In this document: piece after piece, positions 26,215-33,468 of the stretch
Position numbering within the stretch: position 1 is the stretch's first letter
Layout: each line of letters begins with the position of its first letter
Source of the DNA: Lactobacillus sp. CBA3606
Lineage (GTDB): Bacteria > Bacillota > Bacilli > Lactobacillales > Lactobacillaceae
Direction of reading: 5' to 3'
DNA: 64,000 nucleotides
Assembly: GCF_002970935.1 (NCBI RefSeq)
Contig: NZ_CP027194.1
Coordinates: forward strand, 186,001 to 250,000
Position numbers and translations under genes: made by a program
Notes under the pieces: generated by a model
Told to the model about the DNA's origin: nothing
What the model saw: only the letters and a program-made list of their open reading frames with translations
Databases searched by the model: none

Positions 26215-26982
26215 GTGTTAAAAACTTTTGTAGTTGAAGATGATCCCGAGCAATTAGCAACGTTAAAAGCAGTTATTAATAATCACATTATGATTAATGA
26301 CTTTGAAATGACATTAGCTTTGGCCACGAATCAGGCACAAGTGTTACTGGATTATCTTGAAAAACAAGGGGCGGTTGAAGGCCTGTACTTTTTGGATATT
26401 GAGTATCCAGGGCAGGCATTAAATGGCTTAGGGTTAGCGACCAAGATTCGTGAATTAGACGTCAATGCCAAGATTGTCTTCGTGTCAACCCATTCAGAAA
26501 TGGCTTTTTTAACGTTTGAACGGCGAATTGAACCGCTGGATTTTATTGTTAAAGATTTAGGACAGGCAACAGTAAAGGAAAAAGTCGAGAAAGATATTCG
26601 GATTGCATATGCCCGTTACTTGAAGCAAGGGGTCGTCAGCAAGGCCATGTTTGCTTATTCTAAGGGGGGCCAGTTATTCAATCTACCGGTGAACCAGGTT
26701 TTATTTATTGAAACTGGCGCTAGTCGAAATAAATTGATTTTGCATTTAGTGGATCGGCTTGTACAGTATAATGGCAAAATAATTGATGAGACGGTGGCGC
26801 ATCCGGAATTGTTTCGAGTGCATAAGAGTTTTCTAGTTAATCCTGAGCGACTCGTTCGAATTGATAAGCAAGCACAGTTGGGCTGGTTTGCGAATGATGA
26901 GACGGTGGCAATTTCTTCACGAAAAATGCATGATTTATTAGTCTTAATCAAACAAGCTCAGCTAACCGTTAAACTAGATTAA
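26215..26982 (+). CDS. LytTR-family response regulator
   Basis: The 255-residue regulator has a receiver domain (VVEDDPEQL, FLDIEYPG with the phosphorylated Asp, VFVSTHSE, and Lys in VKDLG) and a C-terminal LytTR DNA-binding domain (residues ~150-250: LPVNQVLFIETG, FRVHKSFLVNPERL, ISSRKM). It starts with GTG 6 nt after the kinase stop and is the obvious partner. Neither an AgrB-type processing protease nor a signal peptide gene is visible nearby. Confidence 0.92.
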   Translation: MLKTFVVEDDPEQLATLKAVINNHIMINDFEMTLALATNQAQVLLDYLEKQGAVEGLYFLDIEYPGQALNGLGLATKIRELDVNAKIVFVSTHSEMAFLTFERRIEPLDFIVKDLGQATVKEKVEKDIRIAYARYLKQGVVSKAMFAYSKGGQLFNLPVNQVLFIETGASRNKLILHLVDRLVQYNGKIIDETVAHPELFRVHKSFLVNPERLVRIDKQAQLGWFANDETVAISSRKMHDLLVLIKQAQLTVKLD

Positions 26983-27032
26983 TAACCTTAATGTAACAAA
27001 ATCGTGCCACTGATTAAAATAAGAGTGACGTT

Positions 27033-27066
27033 GGTGCAAGCTATTTCAGGCTTTGCACCTTTTTTA
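27033..27066 (+). terminator. Intrinsic terminator after the two-component operon
   Basis: GGTGCAAG pairs with CTTTGCACC, followed by six T. Confidence 0.8.
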
Positions 27067-27148
27067 GTTTTTTTGGGACCGAATCGACTATGATAAACCT
27101 ATCGAAATAATTAGCCATGGGAGCTAGTTATTAGAGGGGGATATAGGA

Positions 27149-27490
27149 ATGAGGCAATTCTGGTCATTAACATTGATGGTACTCGCCGGATGCTTATTAA
27201 TTCTCGGTTCGGAATACAGCTTGCAAGGTGATGATCACCATTATCGACATCAAGTCGTGGCCAAGATAGTCTATAATCAAAAGCAGCAACAAGCGACGAT
27301 TACCGGGCGAACCAAGCAAGGTGTGATTGTGACGATTCGTGGCGGTAAGCAGGTCCGACAGGTGATTTCGAACAAACAAGATGGTCGGTTTTTAGTGCGA
27401 CTAGCCGTTAAAGGTCAAAAACGAGTCGTTGTGCAAGTAAAAGGCTTAAAGGCAGTTGCGTTAACCGTGCCAGTAGTGTCAAAGCGTTAG
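27149..27490 (+). CDS. Small signal-anchored surface protein
   Basis: The 113-residue protein begins MRQFWSLTLMVLAGCLLIL, a signal or anchor segment. VLAGC resembles a lipobox, but the following LLIL is more hydrophobic than usual after a lipid-linked Cys. The remainder is basic and strand-rich (ATITGRTKQGVIVTIRGG, QDGRFLVRLAV), like a single bacterial Ig-like domain. Function is unknown. Its place right after an AgrC/LytTR pair makes it a candidate target or accessory. AGAGGGGG precedes the start. Confidence 0.65.
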   Translation: MRQFWSLTLMVLAGCLLILGSEYSLQGDDHHYRHQVVAKIVYNQKQQQATITGRTKQGVIVTIRGGKQVRQVISNKQDGRFLVRLAVKGQKRVVVQVKGLKAVALTVPVVSKR

Positions 27491-27648
27491 GTGAATAAGT
27501 AATTATGGGTTGATCCGGAAGGAAACTTGCGGGTCTTTTTTTGGCTGTTTTTTGCTAAAAAAGCCTTAAGCTTCTAGTTGATTAGTAGGCGTGCTGATGG
27601 AAATACGGTATGGTTAATGGGACAATAAGAGGGAGTCGTGAAATAACC

Positions 27649-28011
27649 ATGCTAATCGTTGGCATTATTCTAATCGTGGGGCTGATTGGAACGGGCATCT
27701 TACGGTTTAAGTACCATTACCGTTTATCAATGGGTGCTGTCACCGAGACGGCCTTTGCCTGTGCACTATTAAATATCGGTGTCTTTTTATTTTTTGTTTT
27801 ATTAGGGCAACTATTTGGGTCAGCTTTAGCGGCTAATACGGTGTATCTATTGATTTATCGGGGATTACAAGGGGGGCTCATCCCACTAGTCGGTATGGGA
27901 CTGGCCGGCTTTGGTATGTGGCGTGAGCGAGGGCTCATGAATTGGTGGCTGTTACAATTCAATCTATTATTCCTGTTTTTTGATGTGCTATTAGTTTGGT
28001 CCACAAGTTGA
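27649..28011 (+). CDS. Small integral membrane protein, four helices
   Basis: I do not recognise this 120-residue protein. It is almost wholly hydrophobic, with four predicted helices (LIVGIILIVGLIGTGIL, a pair around 30-75 and one at the C terminus). An earlier in-frame ATG at 27610 adds 13 polar residues, but it would sit at or before the likely transcription start; GGGAG at 27631 favours 27649. It follows the surface protein and may belong to the same signalling locus. Confidence 0.55.
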   Translation: MLIVGIILIVGLIGTGILRFKYHYRLSMGAVTETAFACALLNIGVFLFFVLLGQLFGSALAANTVYLLIYRGLQGGLIPLVGMGLAGFGMWRERGLMNWWLLQFNLLFLFFDVLLVWSTS

Positions 28012-28128
28012 TTTTTTTATAAGTGATTAAATCCTTATGTTTCTAATAACAAATGGAACCATCAGTAATAATTTTAAAATAATTCTAATATTTACAGTGC
28101 CTTTTGACTTAAAATTCACAATTTCTTC

Positions 28129-28154
28129 ACATTTATATAATAATATATAAATGT
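28129..28154. repeat. 26-bp perfect palindrome
   Basis: ACATTTATATA-ATAA-TATATAAATGT is a perfect AT-rich dyad lying over the -10 region of the putative small RNA. It could be an operator or simply AT-rich DNA. Confidence 0.6.
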
Positions 28155-28282
28155 ACCTAATAATTATACAACTTGTCCATTTTACTCCCCCAAAGTGGGT
28201 GGGCAAGTAAGTACAATCCCCCATATTGTACTTAAACCTAACTCTTTGGCCCTACTGCCCCGTGCAGTAGAGTCATTTTTTT
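28148..28282 (+). ncRNA. Candidate small RNA with C-rich loops
   Basis: The 480-base gap 28012-28491 holds no gene. A TATAAT at 28136 precedes three hairpins: ACTTGTCC/GGGCAAGT (28171-28208) enclosing ACTCCCCC; a perfect 10-bp stem 28208-28217/28225-28234 with loop CCCCCAT; and CTACTGC/GCAGTAG (28252-28270) with loop CCCGT and a T7 tract, i.e. a terminator. Exposed C-runs facing Shine-Dalgarno-like targets are a hallmark of Firmicutes regulatory RNAs. No -35 box is obvious, so transcription is inferred. Confidence 0.5.
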
Positions 28283-28491
28283 ATGCTGTGCGGCCCCCCC
28301 AAATGGACGCCAAATTTTTTGGCCAGTTAAAGCGTTAAGTGTGGCAGCCAATTTTATTAGCAACCTAAATAGCATGCATTAAGCATATAATTTTCAATAT
28401 TTAATAAATTAATATCGCTAAACTTAGACATGTGAAAACGTGTAACTCGCGGATGACTGCGGTAGAATAAAAATTGAAGAGGTGAAGGTTA

Positions 28492-29187
28492 ATGCAAGTG
28501 GTTGATCGTGGGTTGAGTTGGCTATGGCGAGTGATAATTATGGTGGGCTTAATTGTTGGGGTGACAGTGCCACCAATGTTATTAAGACTAATTAATACGC
28601 TTAATCAGCAATCCGGAACTGACATTTGGCAGCTAGTCCTAATTGTATTGTATTTCCTAGTTTATTTGGGTGTTATTAGTCTGGCAACGGTGGTATACCG
28701 ACATTATAGTGGCACTTACCGACTAAAACGACTACATCATGAGGATGTTGGCTTCGTCTTTGGCGGTTATTTAGCCATTATTTTATCTGAGGGCCTGCTC
28801 CAAATGATCAATGTTTTAGTGTACCAGCAAACGCAGACTCAAAATAATAATGCGATTAAAACATTAATGAGTGGGAGTTCCATTGCGATGTGGCTCATGG
28901 CTATCGGGGCAGTTTTTTTAACACCAATAATGGAAGAATTAGTCTTTAGAGGGGCCTTAACGAATTTATTTTTTAAGCAAGAATGGTTAAAAATTGGGTT
29001 GAGTGGGTTGGTTTTCGGTAGTCTGCATAGTAGTTCGACTATTCCTAGTTTTTTAATGTACGTGATGATGGGTCTGGTGTTAGCTAGCGTTTATCGGTTA
29101 TCTGGCAAGATTCAAAATTCGATTATTATTCATTTTTTAATCAATGCCGGTGCGATGGCCTTGATGTTAGGATCGTTACTGCTTTAA
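28492..29187 (+). CDS. CPBP-family intramembrane metalloprotease
   Basis: The 231-residue membrane protein has about six helices and the CAAX-protease/bacteriocin-processing signature: EELVFRG (EExxxR) near residue 150, the His of FGSLHSS and INAG near the end. Members cleave peptides within the membrane and often give self-immunity to bacteriocins. No bacteriocin gene is visible next to it. The ATG follows GAAGAGGTGAAGG. Confidence 0.88.
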   Translation: MQVVDRGLSWLWRVIIMVGLIVGVTVPPMLLRLINTLNQQSGTDIWQLVLIVLYFLVYLGVISLATVVYRHYSGTYRLKRLHHEDVGFVFGGYLAIILSEGLLQMINVLVYQQTQTQNNNAIKTLMSGSSIAMWLMAIGAVFLTPIMEELVFRGALTNLFFKQEWLKIGLSGLVFGSLHSSSTIPSFLMYVMMGLVLASVYRLSGKIQNSIIIHFLINAGAMALMLGSLLL

Positions 29188-29231
29188 AAGCATGATTGCG
29201 ACCAGGTCCAGTTTTACGACGTAAATTGCGA

Positions 29232-29268
29232 TAAAAAAAGTGGGCTTAGGTTTTATCCCAAGCTCACG
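29232..29268 (-). terminator. Minus-strand terminator after ohrR
   Basis: GTGAGCTTGGGA pairs with its near-complement ending in CCCAC on the minus strand, followed by seven T. Confidence 0.75.
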
Positions 29269-29275
29269 CAATTAA

Positions 29276-29752
29276 TTAAAAGTCGTTGCCAGTGTATTTA
29301 ATCTTTTGGGGATCGGCGTGCTTAATCCGATCGGCCGCAAAGTTGACCGTTTCACGAGTTTCATTGTAAGTCTTCTCGTCCATGCCAAGTAATTCCATGC
29401 AAGTATTCACATGAGCAAAAATTTCTGGTTTGGCGTCAATGGCTTTAGTTGAAAGTGAAATGTTAACTTGACGTTCATCATTTTCATCACGATTGCGTTC
29501 AACCCAGCCTTGGGTTTGCATCCGCTTAAGTAGTGGCGTTAAAGTGCCACTATCTAAGTTAACGTGCGAGCCTAGTTCCCGGACAGTCATCGGGCTGTTT
29601 TCCCAAAGGGCTAACAGGGTGATGTACTGGGGATAGGTAAGCTTGAATGGCGCGAGCGCTTCTGCGTAAAAATGATTAAAGCGTTTGCTGGCAGTATATA
29701 AAGCGAAACACAATTGTTCATCAAGTAAAATATTTTTTGTTGGCGTAGCCAT
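29276..29752 (-). CDS. ohrR: OhrR-type organic hydroperoxide sensor (MarR family)
   Basis: The 158-residue winged-helix repressor has the OhrR N terminus LLDEQLCFALYTASKRFN, where the Cys is the peroxide-sensing residue, and the recognition region HVNLDSGTLTPLLKRM. Oxidation by organic peroxides releases it from DNA and induces Ohr; no ohr gene is adjacent. A perfect dyad in its own promoter region suggests autorepression. Confidence 0.88.
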   Translation of the reverse strand: MATPTKNILLDEQLCFALYTASKRFNHFYAEALAPFKLTYPQYITLLALWENSPMTVRELGSHVNLDSGTLTPLLKRMQTQGWVERNRDENDERQVNISLSTKAIDAKPEIFAHVNTCMELLGMDEKTYNETRETVNFAADRIKHADPQKIKYTGNDF

Positions 29753-29789
29753 TAAACCAACCTCCTTTTTATATTCTATTATATTGTAC

Positions 29790-29809
29790 GCAATTAATTC
29801 GTTAATTGC
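29790..29809. promoter_or_regulatory. Predicted OhrR operator
   Basis: GCAATTAA-TTCG-TTAATTGC is a perfect 20-bp dyad upstream of ohrR, resembling known AATTA-type OhrR boxes. Confidence 0.65.
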
Positions 29810-29935
29810 AACTTATATATTGCTTATAGTTATAAAAAAATAAATATAGTTTTAAAAGTAGCTTGAAGACGACTAGTTGGGATTGCAGGAACCCATAATT
29901 TCAAGTAAACTTAAAACAAAACGGGAGGTAACGGA

Positions 29936-30214
29936 ATGTTTTTAACAACTGGTGATTTACAACGTTCACATATGATTAAATCAGTCGTATCCGCAACGTC
30001 ACATTTAATGTTTCAGTCCGATAGCATTGATCAATTTGAACTGTTTGATGATTTAATCGAAAAAGTTAAGCAGGCCCTGATTGAGAAGGCCGAAGCGTTA
30101 GACGGCGACGGCCTGATTTATGTTAATTTTAATACTGAAATCGCTCAAATGAGTGTGGCACCACGATTTTTAGTGGTAACCGGGTACGGCACCGTTGTGA
30201 AACTCGCGGATTAG
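29936..30214 (+). CDS. YbjQ/UPF0145-like protein
   Basis: The 92-residue protein has the pattern of the small YbjQ family: an acidic helix (LFDDLIEKVKQALIEKAEALDGDGLIYVNFN) followed by strands ending VTGYGTVVKL. The usual N-terminal part is altered, so the match is moderate. The family may form pentameric rings, with no agreed function. ATG 29936 follows GGGAGG. Confidence 0.55.
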   Translation: MFLTTGDLQRSHMIKSVVSATSHLMFQSDSIDQFELFDDLIEKVKQALIEKAEALDGDGLIYVNFNTEIAQMSVAPRFLVVTGYGTVVKLAD

Positions 30215-30298
30215 CGGGGGAAATGGTTTAAATCTAGAAAAAGGTTTATTTTTAAAGCAAGTTTCGCTATAATTAAGACTGTTGCTGAATAACCACTT

Positions 30299-30382
30299 GC
30301 CCCAGTGGCGGAACTGGCAGACGCGCAGCGTTCAGGTCGCTGTATTGGCAACAATGTACAGGTTCGAATCCTGCCTGGGGCA
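30299..30382 (+). tRNA. tRNA-Leu (anticodon CAG)
   Basis: The acceptor stem GCCCCAG/CTGGGGC, anticodon loop TTCAGGT (CAG), long variable arm and GGTTCGAATCC T-arm are all present. CCA is not encoded. Confidence 0.95.
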
Positions 30383-30411
30383 TTTTAGGATAAATGAGAA
30401 CATTTTAAAAA

Positions 30412-30458
30412 AGTAGTAATCCCGGTAAATCAACGTTTCTCGGGATTGCTACTTTTTT
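30412..30458 (+). terminator. Terminator after tRNA-Leu
   Basis: AGTAGTAATCCCG pairs with CGGGATTGCTACT and ends in six T. Confidence 0.85.
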
Positions 30459-30488
30459 GATGGTATGAGAAAACATGACATTTTAAAC

Positions 30489-30510
30489 AATCGGTGCACA
30501 ATCGGTGCAC
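30489..30510. repeat. Tandem AATCGGTGCAC repeat downstream of tRNA-Leu
   Basis: AATCGGTGCAC occurs twice back to back. On the minus strand the stretch reads KMCTDCAPIV-stop with an earlier stop upstream, which might be the tail of a lost integrase at a tRNA attachment site. This is a weak reading. Confidence 0.4.
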
Positions 30511-30639
30511 ATTTTGAGTACTCAGTCCCACAAAAACGGCGCATTTTGGCCGTAACTACCGACATTCTAAAAAATAAGTAGGTTTAAGTGCCAAAGTAGT
30601 GTATACTTAACTTTGTTGGTTATTACTAACTAACTTGTT

Positions 30640-30713
30640 GGCGGTAGTGGCGAAGTGGTTAACGCACCGGATTGTGGTTCCGGCACGCGTGGGTTCGATT
30701 CCCACCTACCGCC
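30640..30713 (+). tRNA. tRNA-His (anticodon GTG)
   Basis: Acceptor GCGGTAG/CTACCGC with the extra 5' G paired to C73, anticodon loop ATTGTGGTT (GTG) and a GGTTCGATTCC T-arm. Confidence 0.95.
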
Positions 30714-30721
30714 CTTAAGCT

Positions 30722-30766
30722 AAAAAAGCTGGTCACCTGAGCAAAATCAGGTGACCAGCTTTTTTG
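30722..30766. terminator. Bidirectional terminator
   Basis: A 19-bp perfect stem (AAAAAAGCTGGTCACCTGA and its complement) stands between tRNA-His and the minus-strand lipoprotein gene. Confidence 0.9.
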
Positions 30767-30768
30767 TG

Positions 30769-31221
30769 TCAGTCGGCTTGTTTAGTTGTAATGACGCCAT
30801 TAGGATAAACAAAGTAACTTTGTAAGCGATGTCCACGTTGACCGGTCGCAGTGAGTACGTAAGCATCAACTTGATAGTAATGATGTCCTTGGGCATCCGT
30901 ACTGATAGCGGGGACGGGTTGGAACAAACGCTGGCGAGGGTTAGCTAACACCTGTTTGACGGCAGCGGCGGCACTAGTGGCGCTGGTAATATGATCATTA
31001 GCGGCGGTATACTGCTTGCCAGTACGCTTGGCGGCGCTAGTGTCTTGCGCTTGAGCGTTAACCGTTGCCTCGGATTGACGATTAGCGGCCGCAATTTGGG
31101 CGGTCTTTTTTGCCGTAATGTGTGGCTGCACGGTCGCGGCACAACCGCTAAGTAAGCCGACCAGTGCAACTAAACTGACCCAGCTACTTAAATGACGTGC
31201 GAACAAGTTGACCATCTCCAT
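30769..31221 (-). CDS. Putative lipoprotein
   Basis: The 150-residue protein has a signal peptide ending in the lipobox GLLSGC (Cys about residue 27), so it should be lipid-anchored outside the cell. An Ala/Gln/Lys-rich linker follows, then a compact domain (residues 85-150) ending HRLQSYFVYPNGVITTKQ, similar to small domains in other lactobacillary surface proteins. Function is unknown. Its ATG abuts the stop of the 37-codon gene before it (TGAATG), so the two are translationally coupled. Confidence 0.7.
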   Translation of the reverse strand: MEMVNLFARHLSSWVSLVALVGLLSGCAATVQPHITAKKTAQIAAANRQSEATVNAQAQDTSAAKRTGKQYTAANDHITSATSAAAAVKQVLANPRQRLFQPVPAISTDAQGHHYYQVDAYVLTATGQRGHRLQSYFVYPNGVITTKQAD

Positions 31222-31335
31222 TCATTGAACTTGTGAGAGACTAGGATAAGTGGCCGTGGAGATGATTTGATAATCCGCATGAGCCATTATTAAGATACTA
31301 ATCAGTAAGAGCACAGTTAATAGTAGTTTTTTCAT
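31222..31335 (-). CDS. Small secreted or membrane peptide (37 aa)
   Basis: Between two minus-strand envelope genes lies an ORF starting MKKLLLTVLLLISILIMAHA and ending in a polar 17-residue tail DYQIISTATYPSLSQVQ. It has a good ribosome binding site (GGAG 8 nt before ATG), begins 13 nt after its upstream neighbour stops and ends exactly at the lipoprotein ATG. The sequence reads as a signal peptide, or an anchor with a short exported tail. Function is unknown, but operon packing supports a real gene. Confidence 0.65.
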   Translation of the reverse strand: MKKLLLTVLLLISILIMAHADYQIISTATYPSLSQVQ

Positions 31336-31348
31336 CGGTGCGCTCCAA

Positions 31349-32359
31349 TCATTTCCAGTTAGGAACCCAAATAACGCGATCAATTTGGTCCGAGGTCACG
31401 CGAATTTGGTCACCAGTATTAGGACCAGCTTCGACCGCTACCATATAAGCGGTCGGATTACTCAGGACTGTCACGACAGAACCTCGTTGACCATCGACGG
31501 TGTCTACCAGACTATAAAGTGGAATCTGATTTGTTGCGACGGCCATTTCATATAAAGTAAATTGTAGAAAGTAGGATTTTTGACTCGTTTTGATTTGTAA
31601 TGGTGTATCTGCAGCACCATAATCGGGGAGGGCCCGATTTTGAGCATTCGGATCATTCATGTATTGGATTTCGTCAACGGCATCAATTGCCATCTTCCAT
31701 TGTCCCCCAGTTAAACGGGTTTTGGAGGATAGGGTCATGACCGAGTTGGCATAAATATCAATTACATTGAATGCTTCATTGACTTGCTTTTTGGGTAGGT
31801 AGCCAATTACATAGCCATGTTCAGCAATCTTTAGTTCAACCCGCACGGAACGTTGGGCGCCGTCAACTTCTTCCACCAATTGAATTTCACCAATATTGGC
31901 GTTGGCGTCGACCCGATATTTTTTGGCATATAAATAGTCTGCTTTTAAGCCGGCTTCATTGTAATTATCATAAGGCTTAAAATAACCGCGTTGACTAGCA
32001 TCCGTTAGAGCGGCCTCGAAGTTTTTTTGGTAATAGTCCAGGCCAACCACATAAGAGCGGAAGATGGCCCGTGAATTTGCATCAATACGGTGATTTTGGG
32101 GACTGTTAGCAGTCTGCGTACTTGTTTTGACTAAACTAGTTTTGAAGGCCGTATTTTGTTGTTGCAATTCAGCAATCGTGGTTTCTTGACGCTGAGTTAA
32201 TAAAGTTTGTCGTACGAGTTTAGTGCGAATCGTTTTTAATAACATGGCCTGATCGCCAGCAGCGTTTTTAACGCGATGCAAATGGACGCCAATAATCAGT
32301 AAAGCAATCAATAATATGCCGGCGAGTAGGCCGAAAATGAGCATCAAATAAATTGTCAT
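31349..32359 (-). CDS. Membrane-anchored protein with coiled coil, unknown function
   Basis: The 336-residue protein has one N-terminal membrane helix (LMLIFGLLAGILLIALLIIGV), a probable coiled coil (residues 35-75, rich in Gln/Leu/Thr) and a mostly soluble remainder. A segment around 105-190 (FRSYVVGLDYYQKN, then YVIGYLPKK) faintly recalls the HIRAN domain. I do not recognise the rest. It heads a three-gene minus-strand unit with the small peptide and lipoprotein, suggesting a cell-envelope role. Confidence 0.55.
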   Translation of the reverse strand: MTIYLMLIFGLLAGILLIALLIIGVHLHRVKNAAGDQAMLLKTIRTKLVRQTLLTQRQETTIAELQQQNTAFKTSLVKTSTQTANSPQNHRIDANSRAIFRSYVVGLDYYQKNFEAALTDASQRGYFKPYDNYNEAGLKADYLYAKKYRVDANANIGEIQLVEEVDGAQRSVRVELKIAEHGYVIGYLPKKQVNEAFNVIDIYANSVMTLSSKTRLTGGQWKMAIDAVDEIQYMNDPNAQNRALPDYGAADTPLQIKTSQKSYFLQFTLYEMAVATNQIPLYSLVDTVDGQRGSVVTVLSNPTAYMVAVEAGPNTGDQIRVTSDQIDRVIWVPNWK

Positions 32360-32525
32360 AAAATTTCACTCCAAGAATAATTGCAAATTAGTTTCAGTAT
32401 AAAGGACTGCGCCGACTAGCGCCAATTTTGCGCCTGAACTTGTCAGTTACTAGTCAAATAGGTTATGATAAGCCATAAATGACTTTTAATTATTACTATT
32501 TTATAGGAAATGGCGGCGAACGGCA

Positions 32526-32993
32526 GTGCGAGCGGTAACAAAAATCTACCGGCGATATCGGTATTTCTGGAAATATGCCTTGTTTGGCTTTATGGGAGCG
32601 TTAGTGAACGTCCTAGCCTTTTGGGTCTTACATTCGGTATTGCTAGAACATTATTTGTTTTCTAATACGATTGCTTGGATTTTAGCAACTTTATTCAGCT
32701 TCTTTACGAATAAAGCCGTCGTGTTCCAATCAAAATCTAAAAATTTTTGGCAAGGATGTCGCGAGTTCATTAGTTTTATGTTGACGCGCGGCCTATCTTA
32801 CCTATTTGATACATTGTTAATGTTTGTGGGGATTTCAGTTTTATTCTGGGGTCCCATGTTAGTTAAAATTATTGATCAGCTGTTAGTGGGACTGTTCAAT
32901 TATGGCACGTCACGGTTGATCTTTATGGAACATAATCAAAAAATGCGTATTCGTCAACAACTGATGAAACGACTCAATAATCGCAACGAGTAG
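32526..32993 (+). CDS. GtrA-family membrane protein
   Basis: The 155-residue protein has four helices and the GtrA pattern (YALFGFMGALVNVLAFWVLHS, ILATLFSFFTNKAVVFQSK). Family members are thought to flip polyprenyl-linked sugars for surface glycan decoration. No partner glycosyltransferase is adjacent. The GTG start at 32526 has a weak ribosome binding site and is uncertain. Confidence 0.85.
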   Translation: MRAVTKIYRRYRYFWKYALFGFMGALVNVLAFWVLHSVLLEHYLFSNTIAWILATLFSFFTNKAVVFQSKSKNFWQGCREFISFMLTRGLSYLFDTLLMFVGISVLFWGPMLVKIIDQLLVGLFNYGTSRLIFMEHNQKMRIRQQLMKRLNNRNE

Positions 32994-33023
32994 TGTTTTG
33001 GCCTAGGTCGAAACACTTTTTTA
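32992..33023 (+). terminator. Intrinsic terminator after the GtrA gene
   Basis: AGTGTTT pairs with AAACACT, followed by six T. Confidence 0.75.
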
Positions 33024-33039
33024 ACCACCAAAATCAGGC

Positions 33040-33399
33040 TTAAATCACTTGCCCAGTCAGTAACCAATGTAACCCGACACCACACAGTAGGGTCAAAAGT
33101 AGGCTACTGACTAAAACCGTAATCAATTGGCGGGAGAGATGACTTTCCTGCTTGCGTGCAAAGGCAACCTCAATTAAGCCAATTGACCCAATCCCTAAGA
33201 CGGATTTTAATAAGGTTAAGGCCCAAGCTTGGCCGACCGTTTTAGTCGCTAAGTAAACGCCACTAATAATTAATAATAAGTAGCCTAATCGACTCAAGAT
33301 TAAATAACGATTGGCTAATTTAACGGAATGCCGGGTTAACCCGAAGCTAACCATGATGACTAGCCAGAGCCAACTTAATAAATGAATCCATAAAAACAT
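33040..33399 (-). CDS. YisL-like (DUF1516) membrane protein
   Basis: The 119-residue protein has four helices and matches the Bacillus YisL family in pattern (FLWIHLLSWLWLVIMV, ILSRLGYLLLIISG, LLKSVLGIGSIGLIEVAFARK). Function is unknown. ATG 33399 follows GGAGGCGTTAAG; an upstream in-frame start at 33417 lacks such a site. The ribosome binding site is one arm of a 14-bp inverted repeat. Confidence 0.8.
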   Translation of the reverse strand: MFLWIHLLSWLWLVIMVSFGLTRHSVKLANRYLILSRLGYLLLIISGVYLATKTVGQAWALTLLKSVLGIGSIGLIEVAFARKQESHLSRQLITVLVSSLLLTLLCGVGLHWLLTGQVI

Positions 33400-33467
33400 C
33401 TTAACGCCTCCAATCAACCTAACATGTCTAATTTTAGCATGAAAGTGTTGTTCGGAGGCGTTAAGAT
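33398..33467 (-). promoter_or_regulatory. 14-bp inverted repeat that can hide the yisL ribosome binding site
   Basis: Arms 33398-33411 and 33454-33467 are perfect complements (minus-strand core CTTAACGCCTCC / GGAGGCGTTAAG) separated by 42 bases. The 3' arm contains the Shine-Dalgarno sequence and the first two bases of the start codon. A -10-like TGCTAAAAT lies in the loop, so a transcript from there would lack the 5' arm. Confidence 0.65.
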
Positions 33468-33468
33468 T

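Noticed and set aside
28027-28224. Minus-strand 65-codon ORF in the 28 kb gap
   Set aside because: It runs across the palindrome and hairpins, lacks a good ribosome binding site and shows no family pattern.
26983-28491. AgrD-like autoinducing peptide gene for the AgrC-type kinase
   Set aside because: No short ORF with the amphipathic helix-Cys/Ser-acidic tail layout was seen in the gaps.
28492-29187. Bacteriocin immunity locus around the CPBP protease
   Set aside because: No double-glycine leader peptide, ABC exporter or second immunity gene nearby; protease annotated alone.
30480-30520. Start of a CRISPR array (tandem repeat)
   Set aside because: Only two short contiguous copies, no spacers, no cas genes.
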